64,000 bases of DNA from Phlebotomus papatasi (Eukaryota; Arthropoda; Insecta; Diptera; Psychodidae): contig NC_077224.1 in NCBI RefSeq assembly GCF_024763615.1, positions 17,391,078-17,455,077 of the forward strand, in the 5' to 3' direction. Within the stretch, counting starts at the first letter, position 1; the number at the start of each line of letters is the position of its first letter. The translations under genes and the position numbers were made by a program. Of the stretch, positions 22,568-35,160 are shown piece after piece. The notes below the pieces were generated by a model. That model searched no databases. It had not been told where the DNA came from and worked only from the letters and a program-made list of their open reading frames with translations.

Positions 22568-24654
22568 TTTTGACTATACTGAAGAAACATGAAAAATTGG
22601 CATAGAGTGTGTCAAAGTGTTAAAAACAACACACACCATTTTTTAACCAGTTTTTTCTAAGTACAACGAATGAGAGAGTAAAGTTGCAGAAGATTACGTG
22701 TAGTTTGGTGTGGCAATTTGTCAGAATTTTTTCACTTATGTGAATGAGAAAAATTCTTGGCGTCGTCCTGTGATAAAAAATTCATCCCTAAAAATCCCAC
22801 ATCCCTTCATCCTGGCACACTTTATGCTGAAAAATATAACCCATGGGGAGGTAAAAGGGTGCTGCAGACGCATAATTCTGTCAGTATTGTCCTTAATAAA
22901 GGATTTACCTCTGCATTGAGCTGGGAGATTATTAAAGTTTCTGTGGGATTTAGCCGTTCGCGTTTACGTTTTTTTTTTTTGGATTATACCAAAGGAATTT
23001 CCAGGATATATTTTGGTACATGTGAAAAGTGTTTGCAACATTGATTCACATGCTCCCTTCCATCTCTCATATTTAAGAATAGAGAATTCTATGTACTTAG
23101 AGAAGGAGTCGTTTTTTTCTATGTACTCTAAATAATTCTATTCCAAACTAAATTGAATTTTTCTCACACAAAGGATACTCTGTAGCATTGGTAGCATATA
23201 ATTCAGTACTGAATGCTGTATCTACTGAATTTTATCTCCACCTCATCTGCATACAACACATTATATTGAGTTCTAAGATATTTTTCCTTTCGATTTTTTT
23301 TTATGCTGGGTCGTTGTTAGAGGCAGAAGAATAAGCTTACAAAATATCACCAAGTTTTGGAGTATCCTCTCCATCTAGCTCCTTTTCCTTTTTCTATTTA
23401 TTCATCTATTCGACTCTTCTGAAGGGAATGGTCTCGTTTTTTAGGGTACTTTGTATGTCTGTCGATGGTGGATTAGGGGAATTACTGTGGGAGGATTGTC
23501 ATATGTTAGCCCGTACATAACACCAACTTCTGACATGGAGTATGTTGAATTTTATTAGAATTTAGATCAATTCCATTTTACTGTATATAACATCTTTTCC
23601 ATGAGAATTGAAAGATAGAATTGAAGTCTCTCAAATATTTCCCGATCAAAGAGCACATCTATGAGATGTACATCTCAATTGATTTAACCGGATGGAAAAG
23701 AAGTATTTCGCGGAGTTTGGTGAGAAAAAGAACTATACAGAAAATTTCATCAAGATTTCATGAAATTCACCACCTGACGTTTTTCATCCTCTGTCAATGT
23801 CTTCGAGTTTCCTTTACAACATGTATATATATATACATATGAGAAAATAAAGTTGATAAGAAAGTGTATATATGGAAGAAAAATCATTTCTCCAACAACT
23901 TCTCAATTTACACACCGAAGAAATACTCTCTTCAAGTCACTTCCTTCCGGTGAGCATTTTTTTATGCTCCTCTATACTTCTTTTCACTTTAAATTAAGTT
24001 AAATTTGAAATAGCATGTGAAAGAGAAAGGAAGAAAAATTCGTAATGTGCTCGAGTTCAAGTTAAAGCAGTCAGCAAATTTTTCTGTGTCGGTTCTTCTA
24101 AAACTTTACATTTAGAAATCACGATTCGAAAGTCTTTTCGAAGTTCTATGAGTATAAGCGCCCGTCAAATAATTTCGTCAGATTTCTTGCAGATTTCCGC
24201 AGAAAATATCTACATCTCTACCGAAAATCTGCCGAGAAATCTGTAGTTATTCCTAAGAATTTTATTTGGACTTAGGACAAAATTCGTCAGAAATTTTTGC
24301 AGATTTTCTGACGAATCCTGATGCATACTCTGACGAATTTCTATAGATATTTTGCCGATTTTCTGTAGGATCTGATATTCAATATTCATTTAATAGTTAT
24401 TGTGATAGATAGATGAATAGAACTATGTTTCTAGAATTCGACATTGATGTTCGAAAAAATCTAACTGGATTTCGTATTTTGGCAATATTGCGAAAATTTA
24501 GAAAACACTACACTTAAGAAGCTGTTAAGAAAGTTACACTTTGGTCCATTAGTGGGAAGTGGTGAATTTTAGAATTGGGTTAGCTTTGAAATTGGCCTTT
24601 TTTATTGATCGAAATCAAAGACAGAGCAGTTATGTAATCCACTTTTTTTTAATG

Positions 24655-25215
24655 TGTGACACGGCTAGAGGCTAAACGGTAAAAGATACGGACTTTCGGT
24701 CTTCGACGACTCCCACATAAGTCAATATTAGATAATATTGACAGATAGGACTGTCTTTTTTTCTTTTTCACTCCACCCAACTCCTACCCCTTCAAAACCA
24801 TGTTCTTTTTTAACGGCTCCTATGATTTTTTCATTTTCGGATATGTTTTAGAGGTAGTCACGGCGAATATTTCGTCCATGGACACCGATGTTCGAAAACC
24901 CTTTCAATATCGGATTTTCGAACATCAAATTTTAACCATTTTTGAGGACCTATTTTCCAACCAATTTGCTTAAATTTCGATTTTTTTGGAAGACCTTGAA
25001 ATTTCCAACCAGAATGCATCGGAATTAATCGGTCATGAGTCGGTATAGTAACCGTAATTTATGTATACTTCTCAAAAATATTTCAAAAATATTTTTAACT
25101 TGTTCGAAAGCTTGTAACACGGTTATAGGCCAATCAGTAAGAGATATCGAATTTCGGTCTTCGACGAGCCTCCCATAAATCAATATTATCTAGGACAGTC
25201 TTTTTAAATAGAACT
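24655..25215 (+). repeat. Two copies of a ~100-bp dispersed repeat (tRNA-like head)
   Basis: Copies at about 24655-24765 and 25105-25215 share ACACGG, GGTAAAAGATA/AGTAAGAGATA, TTTCGGTCTTCGACGA, CTCCCATAA.TCAATATTA and GGACTGTCTTTTT. GGTCTTCGACGACTCC resembles a decayed B box. This may be a SINE pair; the identification is weak. Confidence 0.35.
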
Positions 25216-25219
25216 GAGC

Positions 25220-28210
25220 GTTATCATAAACTAACTTTATGATAACTTTCCAGTAATTTCAAATATTTGACTTGTGACAATGCCACATGACAATTTCACG
25301 GCTACAGAATTACTTTTTCAAAAAAGCTCTCCTGAGATTCGAACGCAGTTTCTCATATGACATTGCTATAGTGTTGCAAAATACTTCTACTGGAACCATC
25401 TTAAATTAAATACTTAAATATTTGGCGTTTTTGCCTATCGAAATTTCATATTTTACTCACTATAGTTTATTTATTTTTCCTATTGATTTGGTTTTGCCCT
25501 TTGATTTTGTTCAGAGAATGGTGAAGTCACTTTTGACGGTTTTAAAACACTTCGAATTTCGAAAGAGAACAACATGAGCCACCTGGCGGAATTATCAAAA
25601 AGTCCAATTATATTTTCTTCTTTCGAAGCCGATCTTCGAATTTTTCGAGTTTAGAGTGTGAATGGTGAGATTCACAACAAGCTGCATATATTATATCATG
25701 TTATGGAATTGTATTGAAGAAAGCACTGGGTCATTTATTAAACAAAAACAATTATTTTTCGTATTTCTCTCAATGAATGATCTTATATTTTAATATGGGT
25801 AGGATTGATTTATTTCAAAATTCCTATATGTTTATGCAATGTTTTTGCATTATAACAAATTGGAAGCTGCCAAGATCTGTATTATATAATGGCGTCACTA
25901 GAAGCAATTTTCGTCAAAAATTTCCCTTTTAAAAAAATTTTAAATGTTTCTTCCTAAAGCGATAGGGGAAAATTTCTTTAGAAAAGAATTTTTTTCAAAT
26001 ATCTCTTAATGAGTAAACGATTTAACTGTGGAAAGTGCTTTACATTATTTTACTCCAGAGGTTAGTTTCTATATTAAGACGGCGGAGGACACCATGAAGA
26101 AATGGTTCTAATTTTTTAAAAATACTTCATACTTGAAGTATCTTACAATGAATAAATATTATATTTTAAATGTTCGACATTTCTGAAGTACTTTGTTAGG
26201 TTTGTTAAACTAAGGTCCTTGACAGAAATTTAAGGAAGAGTCGAGAGACGGCTTATTGTAATTATATCCGACATAATGGTTAAACTTTATTACAATAATT
26301 TTCCACTAAGTCGTCTCTCTCCTTAAGTCGTAAGTGCATCTAGGGCATAACGCTAGAGGAGCTATAGTCTTACAGGTTAAACGTTACAAAGTCGGACCGT
26401 GTGGAATGTCGGACAAACCCATTTAAAAGGTCATATTTTGATAGGCAACAATTTACTAATTATTCAATTTAGAAGTATTTTAAAATTTTTTAATTAATTT
26501 GTCAAATTTTGGGAAAACTTACGGTATTATTAAAACTGATTTCTTCAATATTCTACGCTGTCCTACTTTTCATTGTTTATTATTACGCAAACAATTTTTT
26601 TCTGTGTTCCTAGAAAAATGAAATACAGTGAATGTATAATTACGGTAATTTTCTTCAGGCATACGAAGACTTAGTGAGGGGCTGTTCAAGACTTTAAATT
26701 GATATCTCGAACCATTTATTCTGCATGTTAATTGGTAAATGAACTTTGTGGCATACTTTTCTCCAAATAATTCTTACATTTTTGCAAAAGTGTATCAAAT
26801 TCAGATTTCTTGGGTCGCTTTTTAGCATTTGTGTAATATACAGAATGCCTCTATAAGACCTTCAGAGCCGAAAACTTCCCATTTCTCTTTTACTGCGGAA
26901 TTATGGAGTGTATGATGGATGAAAAAAAAAAGAATGTTTTATCTTCCGTACCAATTATTTCTTGTTGCTAACTGGAAGATGGGAGGGCAAAAACGGAAAA
27001 AAAGCTTTGTCAAAAAACTTTGTCACATTTCCCAAGCAGACAAGGCGGACTTGCTTTTTTTTCTTCTCTTCGGATTTCTCCAGGATTAAGATGACTGTAT
27101 ATTTAATTTTTCCTTCTTCCGATTTGAGAAATCATTTAAACATTTCTCTGTGAGGCAATTGTCTTGCACAACAAATTAAACTTGTGTCTAAAAGTTTCAG
27201 TAAGAAGTGAAGTTCTCATGACTTTTGTGCCATCCAAAACTTTAGCCCAAACCCCCAAATGGCGAAAATTTACAATTTTGCCCTAAATTCCTTCCTTGAA
27301 TCTATAGCCGCTTATATGAAATGAATAATGCATCATTGGTGGATATTTTTCATTTCTTTCCCTTTAGTTCTTAAGAGCAAACGAAAATTTATCTTTGCAG
27401 AAATCTATACCCATCGATTTGGTATTTCCATCGTAAATTGGCACCGACATGGTACCTATAAAGTACACTGAGATATAGTTTCTGTCTAGACAAGTGGAAA
27501 GTGGAAAGTCATGGTAGAAAAAAAAGACACAATATTATTGGCTTTCTGACTCGTTTTTTTCTTGTATGCCTCTGCTGAGGTTATTGCCATATTCTTGGCA
27601 ATGTTTATTTTCACTTTTTTTTACCAATCCCGTAGGGCTTCCATTTTTTCCAATAAAATTCTACGGAGATGTTTAAGAGACTTTGTTAAATATAAACTTG
27701 TGCATATGAGTTTATTTGACATTTTTTCCGATGATATTTTTAGACAAACTTTTCGTAGAACTTTGAAAGTTTCTTTTTTTTTTTCCAGGGAAAAAATACA
27801 AATACTCTCCTTTAATAAGTTTCTGCAACTCTTTGATAAAACTTTTCATCAGGAAGAAGCACTTAAATTGTAACTAGTTTTTTTTCATAAACATGAAGTC
27901 TACTGAAGACCCTCCCAACTTTGTTGAGTTTGCCAAAAGAAGATTTTCTCAGAAAATATAATTAAACTTGGGGGGATATGTTATGGACGGAGACTAGCAC
28001 AGGGAGAAAATAAAGCGGTAAAAAATTAATGAAAATTTGACAGATATTTCTGGAAGTTTAAGGTCTTTGTTAAATGAGTAAGAACTTCCAAATGTTTATC
28101 ACAATTTTTTTATTGTTTTTTTTCTAAATGAATCAATAAATTAATTCATTATTTTTTTTAATATTTTTAACATTCTGTATTTTTTTCTTTTGGCTGTGTA
28201 ACTATATGCT
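25220..28210. other. No gene seen, one MITE inside
   Basis: AT-rich DNA apart from the MITE at 26212-26346. The 103-codon plus-strand ORF at 27562-27873 has a hydrophobic start and a serine/phenylalanine-rich body with no motif I recognise. No supporting splice sites or homologous repeat were seen. Confidence 0.35.
26212..26346. mobile_element. MITE, GAGAGACGGCTTA family, copy 3
   Basis: GTCGAGAGACGGCTTA on the left pairs with TAAGTCGTCTCTCTCCTTAA on the right, with outer TAAGG and TAGGGCATAA edges. This is the most diverged of the three clear copies in its left arm. Confidence 0.6.
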
Positions 28211-28215
28211 ATATG

Positions 28216-28386
28216 GTAAGGGAAACTGAGGCAGTAGTAACCATGGGATAGTTGTAAACACTGAATTTTATCTTTCTATTACTTGGATTTATGTTTATCA
28301 TACAGGTTTTGACCTCTGAGGCCTTAATTTTAAAATTTAAAAAACCTCATTGATTACAACTGCCCCATGTTTAGTAACTTCCCAAG
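28216..28386. mobile_element. MITE-like inverted repeat beside copy B
   Basis: GGGAAACTGAGGCAGTAG and CATGGGATAGTTGTAA at the left are mirrored by TTACAACTGCCCCATG and AGTAACTTCCC at the right. Copy B of the 1.8-kb element starts about 10 bases after the right end. A related left end (GGGGAGACCGAGGCAG) occurs at about 59443. Confidence 0.45.
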
Positions 28387-28396
28387 TTTGTCCTAT

Positions 28397-30218
28397 ATTA
28401 GGTGAGATTCTTAACAATCTCACCTACTATAATCCTAACAAAATTTCATGTCGTCCGATCGACCTCAAACTTGGCCAAAATGTGTTTCGCCACTTCCTGA
28501 TCACGAATATATATGTGGCTATTTTGCGTTCCCGGCCGGCCGGCCGTCCGGCCGCTCTTTGGAGCTTAATAGCTCCTAAACTAAAAAAGATATCGACTTG
28601 CGGTTTTCGGCAAAGGTTATATATCGGGTGAAAATTGCAACTTGGTGCATAGACCCCCCACCCCCCACCCCTCCTTCCGCCATTTTGAAGACCCACCTTT
28701 TTTTGTTTTCTCAATAGCTCCGCCCCAAAGGCATTCAGCGGGCTCAAATTTTAGTATGTTATAGCTGGGCCTTAGAGCTTTCCATCAATACCAAACTTAA
28801 GGTCCCCCGACCCCCCTGATCCGAGCTATAAGGGTCCAAAAAAAATTTCTTAAAATGGCCATAACTCCGGTTCTAATTGTCAGAATTTAAAAAGTGAGGG
28901 CTTTTTGGAAAGCTCTCGTGAAATGCCACTTCTCCTTCTAACATCGCAAGTTCATAAAACCACCGCTAGGGGCGCTTTTTTTAAAAAGAAAATTTTTAAA
29001 TCTTAAAAGTTAAATAACTCAAAAATTCCATTGTGCATCGGGCTGAAAATTTAGTATGTTGTAGCCGTTGATTATACCTATCAAACAAAAAAAACCTTAA
29101 GTCGATCCATAACCCCTGACCCGAGCTATAAGGGGTCAAAGTTCGAACATTGACCGGCCTCTATCTCCGGTTCTAATTAACATAGCGACCTAAATTTTAC
29201 CTTTTTGGTTTCGTCTCGATGAGCACTTTCAAGATGGAAGTTCAAAAAGTCACCACAGGTGGCGCTGTGATAGCGTCAAAATTCATCGAAATTCAAAGTC
29301 ACTTTTCTCAAAAACGGCATTGTGCAAGTTAATGAAATTTTAGTATGTTGTAGTCCAGTCTAGGACGTTTCCAAAATGGTGCAAATGTGCGCTGTGGTTA
29401 AAACAGAACCAGAGATATGAGGGGTCAAAGTTCACGAAATTCAAAAAATCATATCTCCGGTTCTATGTGACCGATTTTGATGGGTGAGGGCTTAAACGAA
29501 AGATCTCACCAAATGCTACAACTTTCTAGAACATTTGAACTTCGTGGGACCAACACCAGGGGCGCCACAGTCGAAAAACCAATTTCAATATCACATAACC
29601 TCAATTATCTCGACACGTGCTTAACCGATTTTGATGATTACTTCGACATAATTGTAGAGGATATTTGTCTCTATATTTCGTCCATACATCATTTTTCGAT
29701 CAGATAATGCGATCTGTCCGATTTTGCCGTTTAAGTGCGAAAAAAATGATTTTTCCCATAATAACGCTTTGAAATCACTCAGATGCCAATTTGACTGCCT
29801 CTACTCCACAAAGACACTTAAAATATGGTTTTAAATGGAAAGTCCCACAAAATACAACAATTCTTTGATATAGTTGAAGTTCAACAAATGACTACTTGGG
29901 GCACTCTGGATGAAAAAACAAGTTAAGAAACAAAAAACCGCGCTTATCTTGGCTTCTGAGTAATCGATGAGATCATGTTCTATGGGAAAATTATAGAGAA
30001 CATTCTGGTCTACATTTCACCCATATATCACTTTTCTGTCAGTTCATCCAAATCCTTGATATTTTGGTTTAAATACAAAATTTGTATAATTTCACGAATT
30101 TGATTCAAGATAACTGAATGGCGACTCACAATTTCAGCTCTAAATCGAATTTGCATGCACTCCGAGTTAGCTCACGTTAAGAATCTCACCTACATAAGCC
30201 GGTTAGGATTATCTGTCC
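28397..30218 (-). mobile_element. 1.8-kb Helentron/DINE-1-like element, copy B
   Basis: Full-length partner of copy A: same 3' hairpin (AGGTGAGATT/AATCTCACCT at the low-coordinate end), same 11-base subterminal repeats, same internal modules, and nearly the same length (1822 against 1815). The GGCCGG run is at 28531-28554 and has one interrupting T. Differences from A are scattered substitutions and small indels. The ORFs of 76-106 codons inside are not shared intact with the other copies and are not treated as genes. Confidence 0.6.
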
Positions 30219-30279
30219 CTTTTTTTATTCACAAGTGTTTATTTTATCCCAATGCAATTTAGAATACGAGACAAAGTAT

Positions 30280-30405
30280 CCCCTCTTCAGGATGCCTCAT
30301 CTTTTTTGCACTGGCCGAGATTTGATATCATGACAGCTAAAATCGAGCCAGGGATCTCTTTACCCAAGAGCTGATCCTTTTACCAAATTAACGCTCTTTA
30401 GTATT
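30280..30405 (-). repeat. tRNA-derived SINE-like sequence
   Basis: On the minus strand TTTGGTAAAAGGATCAGCTC is followed by TTGGGTAAAGAGATCCCTGG and CTCGATTTTAGC. These resemble a tRNA A-box region, an internal region shared with 8745-8875, and a degenerate B box. It directly follows the end of copy B. Confidence 0.4.
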
Positions 30406-30469
30406 TTAAGTCTTTTTCTCTTTCTTCGCTTTTTATTCTTTTTCTATTTTCGTTTGAACCTCAATTTCG

Positions 30470-30790
30470 AGGTTAAAAAACAATATGAGGGGAAAGTTGT
30501 ACATAGATGAAAATGTAGCTAATAAAATTCTCTATCAAACCCACAAAACAGATTATTAGAGACAGTCCTAGTTTTCGAGATATCTTTGATTAAATTTGCT
30601 AAAATGTTCGATTTTTCCATGTTTTCTGACATATATGAGATTACAGCGTCCCTGGTGTCAGTTGCACGAACTCCATCTGTCCAAAAGATTATCGGGCATG
30701 TAAAGGACAACAAATGTTCCCATATTAAGAAATAAATCGGTTCAGCAAAATCGGAGATATAGGCACCCAAGTATCAAAAAACGGCAAAAA
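30470..30790 (+). repeat. Stand-alone diverged module related to the 1.8-kb family
   Basis: AGCGTCCCTGGTGTCAGTTG followed by CACGAAC parallels GGCGCCCCTGGTGTTGGTCC followed by CACGAAG in copy C (35815-35838). GGTTCAGCAAAATCGGAGAT parallels the AATCGGTTCAGCGAC and CCGGAGATA boxes. It is in the orientation of copy C, opposite to neighbouring copy B, and covers about one module length. This suggests the modules also exist outside the 1.8-kb element. Confidence 0.45.
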
Positions 30791-31623
30791 CGGTTTTGCC
30801 TAGATTCCAGGCGCAAAAAAACAAAACGAAATCAAAATGATAAGTATTTTCGTAAATCATTTGACCCTAGCAATAGAAAAAATAGCATGAGAACCCAGGG
30901 ACAAAATCACTGTTGCACAGTGTAATTATCTATCTAATGGCTAAGAAATGACGAACTAGCTCTTTGTAAACAAAGCGAAAATTTGCGTTGTTTGAAGGTT
31001 CACGTTGAGCGAATTATGCCAACATACCCCTATAGATTGTAATTATCTACAATAAGGAAAGTGGGGCACTTTTGAATTGGGGTACCTTTTAAATTGTTTT
31101 TTTCTTCTATTTTGGAAAGAGTTGAGGCTTACCAATTTTAAAGGTACTCCATTTCCCCCTAATTTAAATTTAATATGTTCTAAATAATTTTTAAAAAAAT
31201 CAGAATATTCGTTAAGTGTTCATTGTTAAAATAAAGGATTTTTTTTATATGTATTTAAGGATAATGGTGATTAATATTACAAGCTCCCCAAGAAGCAATT
31301 TTTTCTTAATATAGTCTTATAGAATTCCTTAAGTAAGGCACTATAGAACCAAAAATCTTTTTATTTGCTTATAATGCTCTTGGTTCCGTCACAGAGATTA
31401 CTATAAGTAATGTGGCGCACTCTTAAGGATCTTAAGAGCTTCTATAGGTATTTCAACAGAAAATTTTCACTTTAAGTCTTTTAAAAGTGCATTAAAAGAC
31501 TTATTTAATACTTGATTCTATAAGGCAGCTATTTTGCTTCTTGGGTCACCACAATGTTTTTATCGTAGTCCTCTTGATCAGTTTTACGCAATTTACGGTC
31601 TTACGATGTTCGACATTTTCGAA

Positions 31624-31843
31624 TAGAGGAAAGTGCTCTCCTTTCGAACGTTCATTCCTTCAAATAATGTAAATTTCTTTTGTTTTTCGTAGGAGATTTA
31701 CAATAAATTATCACGGAATTATCATCAATTTGATGATAAACCAACTAATAATTAATAGAAATGTGTAAGTCTCTTAGGAAAACTAAAAGGAATTTCACAT
31801 TATTCGAAGGCATAAACGTTCGAAGGTAAAGTACTTTCCCTTA
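31624..31843. mobile_element. MITE, TTCGAANNTTCG family, copy 2
   Basis: AGAGGAAAGTGCTCTCCTTT and AAAGTACTTTCCCTTA are the inverted ends. The inner arms (TTCAAATAATGTAAATTTC and TTTCACATTATTCGAAGG) match copy 1 at 14716-14937 with substitutions. TA at both edges. Confidence 0.65.
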
Positions 31844-31849
31844 TGTTCA

Positions 31850-34800
31850 GTTTATTTTGTCACATTTTAGCTTAGGAACTTGCACTTATACAAATTAAAG
31901 ATCTTAAAATTTAATATCTTTATCGGATTATATAAATTAGCTTTTTGATTGTCGATTTAAAAGTTTGAAGCTTATATATATATAAACTCTCTACATATAT
32001 TCCGGTGTTCAGAGTTAATTTCTCTTTCAAAGTATTTTTTTTCCTAGAACTTTCGACTTTTGATATGAGTTTTCTTAATAAACATGTGATACTCTCCAAT
32101 ATATTAGGATAATGCTAAATTACTTGCTGAATTTTACTATTAAACCTACCCGTTGTTTTTTACAATTTCAACAAAAGGATTTCAATTCTTCCTAATATAA
32201 AATAGTTCTCAATGTTATTTTTGAAAAATCAAAGCTTCCAATTTCCACCTATAATTTTATCTGTGTCAATTGAAAATTAGATTTACCGTGCCTTTTGTTC
32301 AGAAAGAATTGATCATTTTATTCCCCAGGAGATTTTTCCAAAAGAAAAAAAAACCAATTGCCTGACTATTTTCACACAATAAACTATCATCTTCACACCT
32401 CTCAGGCATTATTGTTGTTATAGAATTCGAGAAATGCAATTTTTCTTCTTGGATATTGAGCTGTGCATTTTGGGATGTAGCCTGAGAACATTCCATGTGC
32501 AACATGAAGTATTTCCTTAAGAGAGAAAATCCTATAAATTTGTCGTTCAAAACTTGTGCAGAAGCATAACATTTTTGCCCTGTGGCGTTGTTCGTTTGGG
32601 GGAGGTTGGGGGGGTGTAAAATATATTTTAAAGTTGATTATACTGGAGGAAATAGAATTCGTCTCATAGTCCAAAAGTCATGCAGTTGAATGTGATTTGC
32701 ATTAATTAAATTTTGATATAGAGCTTGTCACCCTCATTGGCAGAAATCAAATCCCAAACCACCATCATCCCCCCAGATAGAGGAAAAGCTCTCCATTTCG
32801 CTTTTGTTATTCAATTTAAAACTTTCATCGTATAGCCCTCACAGAGTGTCATTTACTCTTGGAAATTACCCGCAAGGAATTCTGATTTATATCCTGGAAA
32901 AGTCCTCTTGTCCTCTTGTTCTTCGGGATGGGAAAATTGTGCTGATGTGGGTACTGGGGGGGGGGGAGGGGATGGAAGAGAATTTTCTCATGTTATTTAC
33001 ATGTTTCACAAAATGCTCCATTCCATCTGTCCTACTGCCAAATTGGCCATTAGGAGCAATTTTGTCTACTGTCGTGTCACGAATTGTGATCTCACTCTCT
33101 CCATTTAACAATCAACTCACATTTTCACCCTCCCCAAGTTCCCCTTTCGTCTGCACAGAATGGAGCAAAGAAAAGAGTCTTGGGGGTAATTCCCATGAGA
33201 ATTTGCAGACCTTCCATCATTATTGACGCTCCATTGCCACAAGTCATAAATAATCAGAAACAGAGAGAAGACTGAAATATCTTGGAAGCATTGAGATGGA
33301 AAAAAAGCTCAACTTAGACATTCTCTCATTTGGGATTCACCCTTGTTTATCTCTTGCACCAAATTTGATGGCATTTCACCACCTAAATTGCTCCCTAAAT
33401 CATCAATGAAGAGAGAAATTGATGGAATAAGTAAGAAAAAAACGAACTTTACTGGAAAATTCAATTCAATTTTCATCAATTACCCAATTTTCAGTCACTT
33501 TCAATTGCACATATTCCAAGAAAATAACATTCTTTTTTTCCTCAACAACCCCTTCTTTTTTTTCAACAAAATATATAGCACAGAGTGATGGATGAATGGA
33601 AGAAATAATAAAAATCAGCAAATATTTTTTCGCTGAAAGGAATTTTTTCTTGGACTTTCTCCCATTCACAACAAAAAATGTACTAAGAAATAATTTTTTA
33701 TTTCCAAGATATTTTGATAAAGCAATGTCAGACAATAATATCTACACTGTCTGTCATATTTCACCCCCAACCATCCCTCTTCAAAAAAAAAAAAATGAAA
33801 CATCCTCATAGCGGAAATTCATTCAAGGAGAAACATTTGATACAAACACTCTCAAGAATGTAATAAAGGCCATTCTGGGGTGAAATTGCACAAACAATTC
33901 CTGTTCACCTTCTATCAACTCATATTCCCATGTCTCAATGACAGTGGAGAATTTCCTAAGGATTGCCCTTGCAGGATATGCAGGGTGAGAAATTAAATAT
34001 CAACTTGTTAGCAAACACTTCTTACATTTTGCTGAGATTGCTGCCAGCATTTCACTCAAATATATATAGGGCAGCGGAGAACAGAATGCCCCCAAAAAAT
34101 AGAGAAAACCCAGTGAAAGAGAGAAAAATTCTGCTAAGTATTGCATGCCTCGGAAGCAATTTGTAAGATTTTTCTTTAATCTTGAGAACTGAAAGGGAAA
34201 AATTAGATTTTAGGGGTAGAAGATTTTACAGCAACAGTGAATTCTGAGAAGATAAATTCTTTATCATCAGTTTTGCATTATTTACTGACCCCAAGCAGAA
34301 TATGTCATATATCATTGAGAATATCTGCATCTCATTGCACAATGCATCAGTGGGTCGCAGGAAATCTCCCATAGTGGTTTGTGTCTTAGATAAATTTACT
34401 ATTCTAACTGTTATAATCTCCCTAAGTGTGTCTTGACTAAAATAGAAAGCCTGGTAAACTTTCATTCAATTTTGAAACGTCTTGAACATCGGTCAAACGG
34501 GAATATGCAATAAAAAATTTCATTGAAAATGTAATAAAATCGGATGAATTCTGACGGAAAGATAGGGGTCACCCATCTTCAATATCAAATATACTCTTCC
34601 ACAGATTTTATCGACAAAATTTGAAAAAAAATCAATTTTATTCAATTAAAAATTAGAAGAGAGAGAATAACCTGTTAAACAAAACAAAAGAAAAAACTTA
34701 ACAGATATGTTTAATTTTAAAATATTCGATGATAACTATGCAGAGCACGACTTTCATATGTATTTAATGTATAAGCCTCACATTTGCCGACTGCCAAACC

Positions 34801-34850
34801 CGGCCGGCCTTTGATGTCATCTATTTATCTATGGAGATAGCCTACCCCTG
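31850..34850. other. No gene seen
   Basis: Longest ORF is 140 codons (32804-33226, plus). It overlaps antisense and alternative-frame ORFs and contains G- and T-runs; no domain is recognised. The region may be intronic or intergenic host DNA. It ends at the poly-A-type tail of the minus-strand LINE. Confidence 0.4.
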
Positions 34851-35160
34851 TGTTTTATTTTTTTTTATTTATTTAGATTTATTTAGATTTATTTAATATA
34901 TATTGCTTTTGAGCTTGCACTCTTGAAAGCTTAATACACAAAAAAAAAATTCCAGAGATACATATAAATAGAACAAATAAATAAATAAATGAATGTGGTC
35001 AGGAAGTATTCTATTGCGCCCACCGGCGTCTGAGTGTTGGTGACCAACCTACTCCAGAGTAAAACGGTGGAAAACTCCTTCTCAGGTTGTATAAGCCATC
35101 TGCATCATTAAAGAGAAAAAAAAATCTTCCTGACCAGAAAACGAGAAAAAAAATCAAAAA

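Noticed and set aside
32804..33226. 140-codon plus-strand ORF
   Set aside because: Contains a homopolymer G run, overlaps antisense ORFs and shows no family motif.
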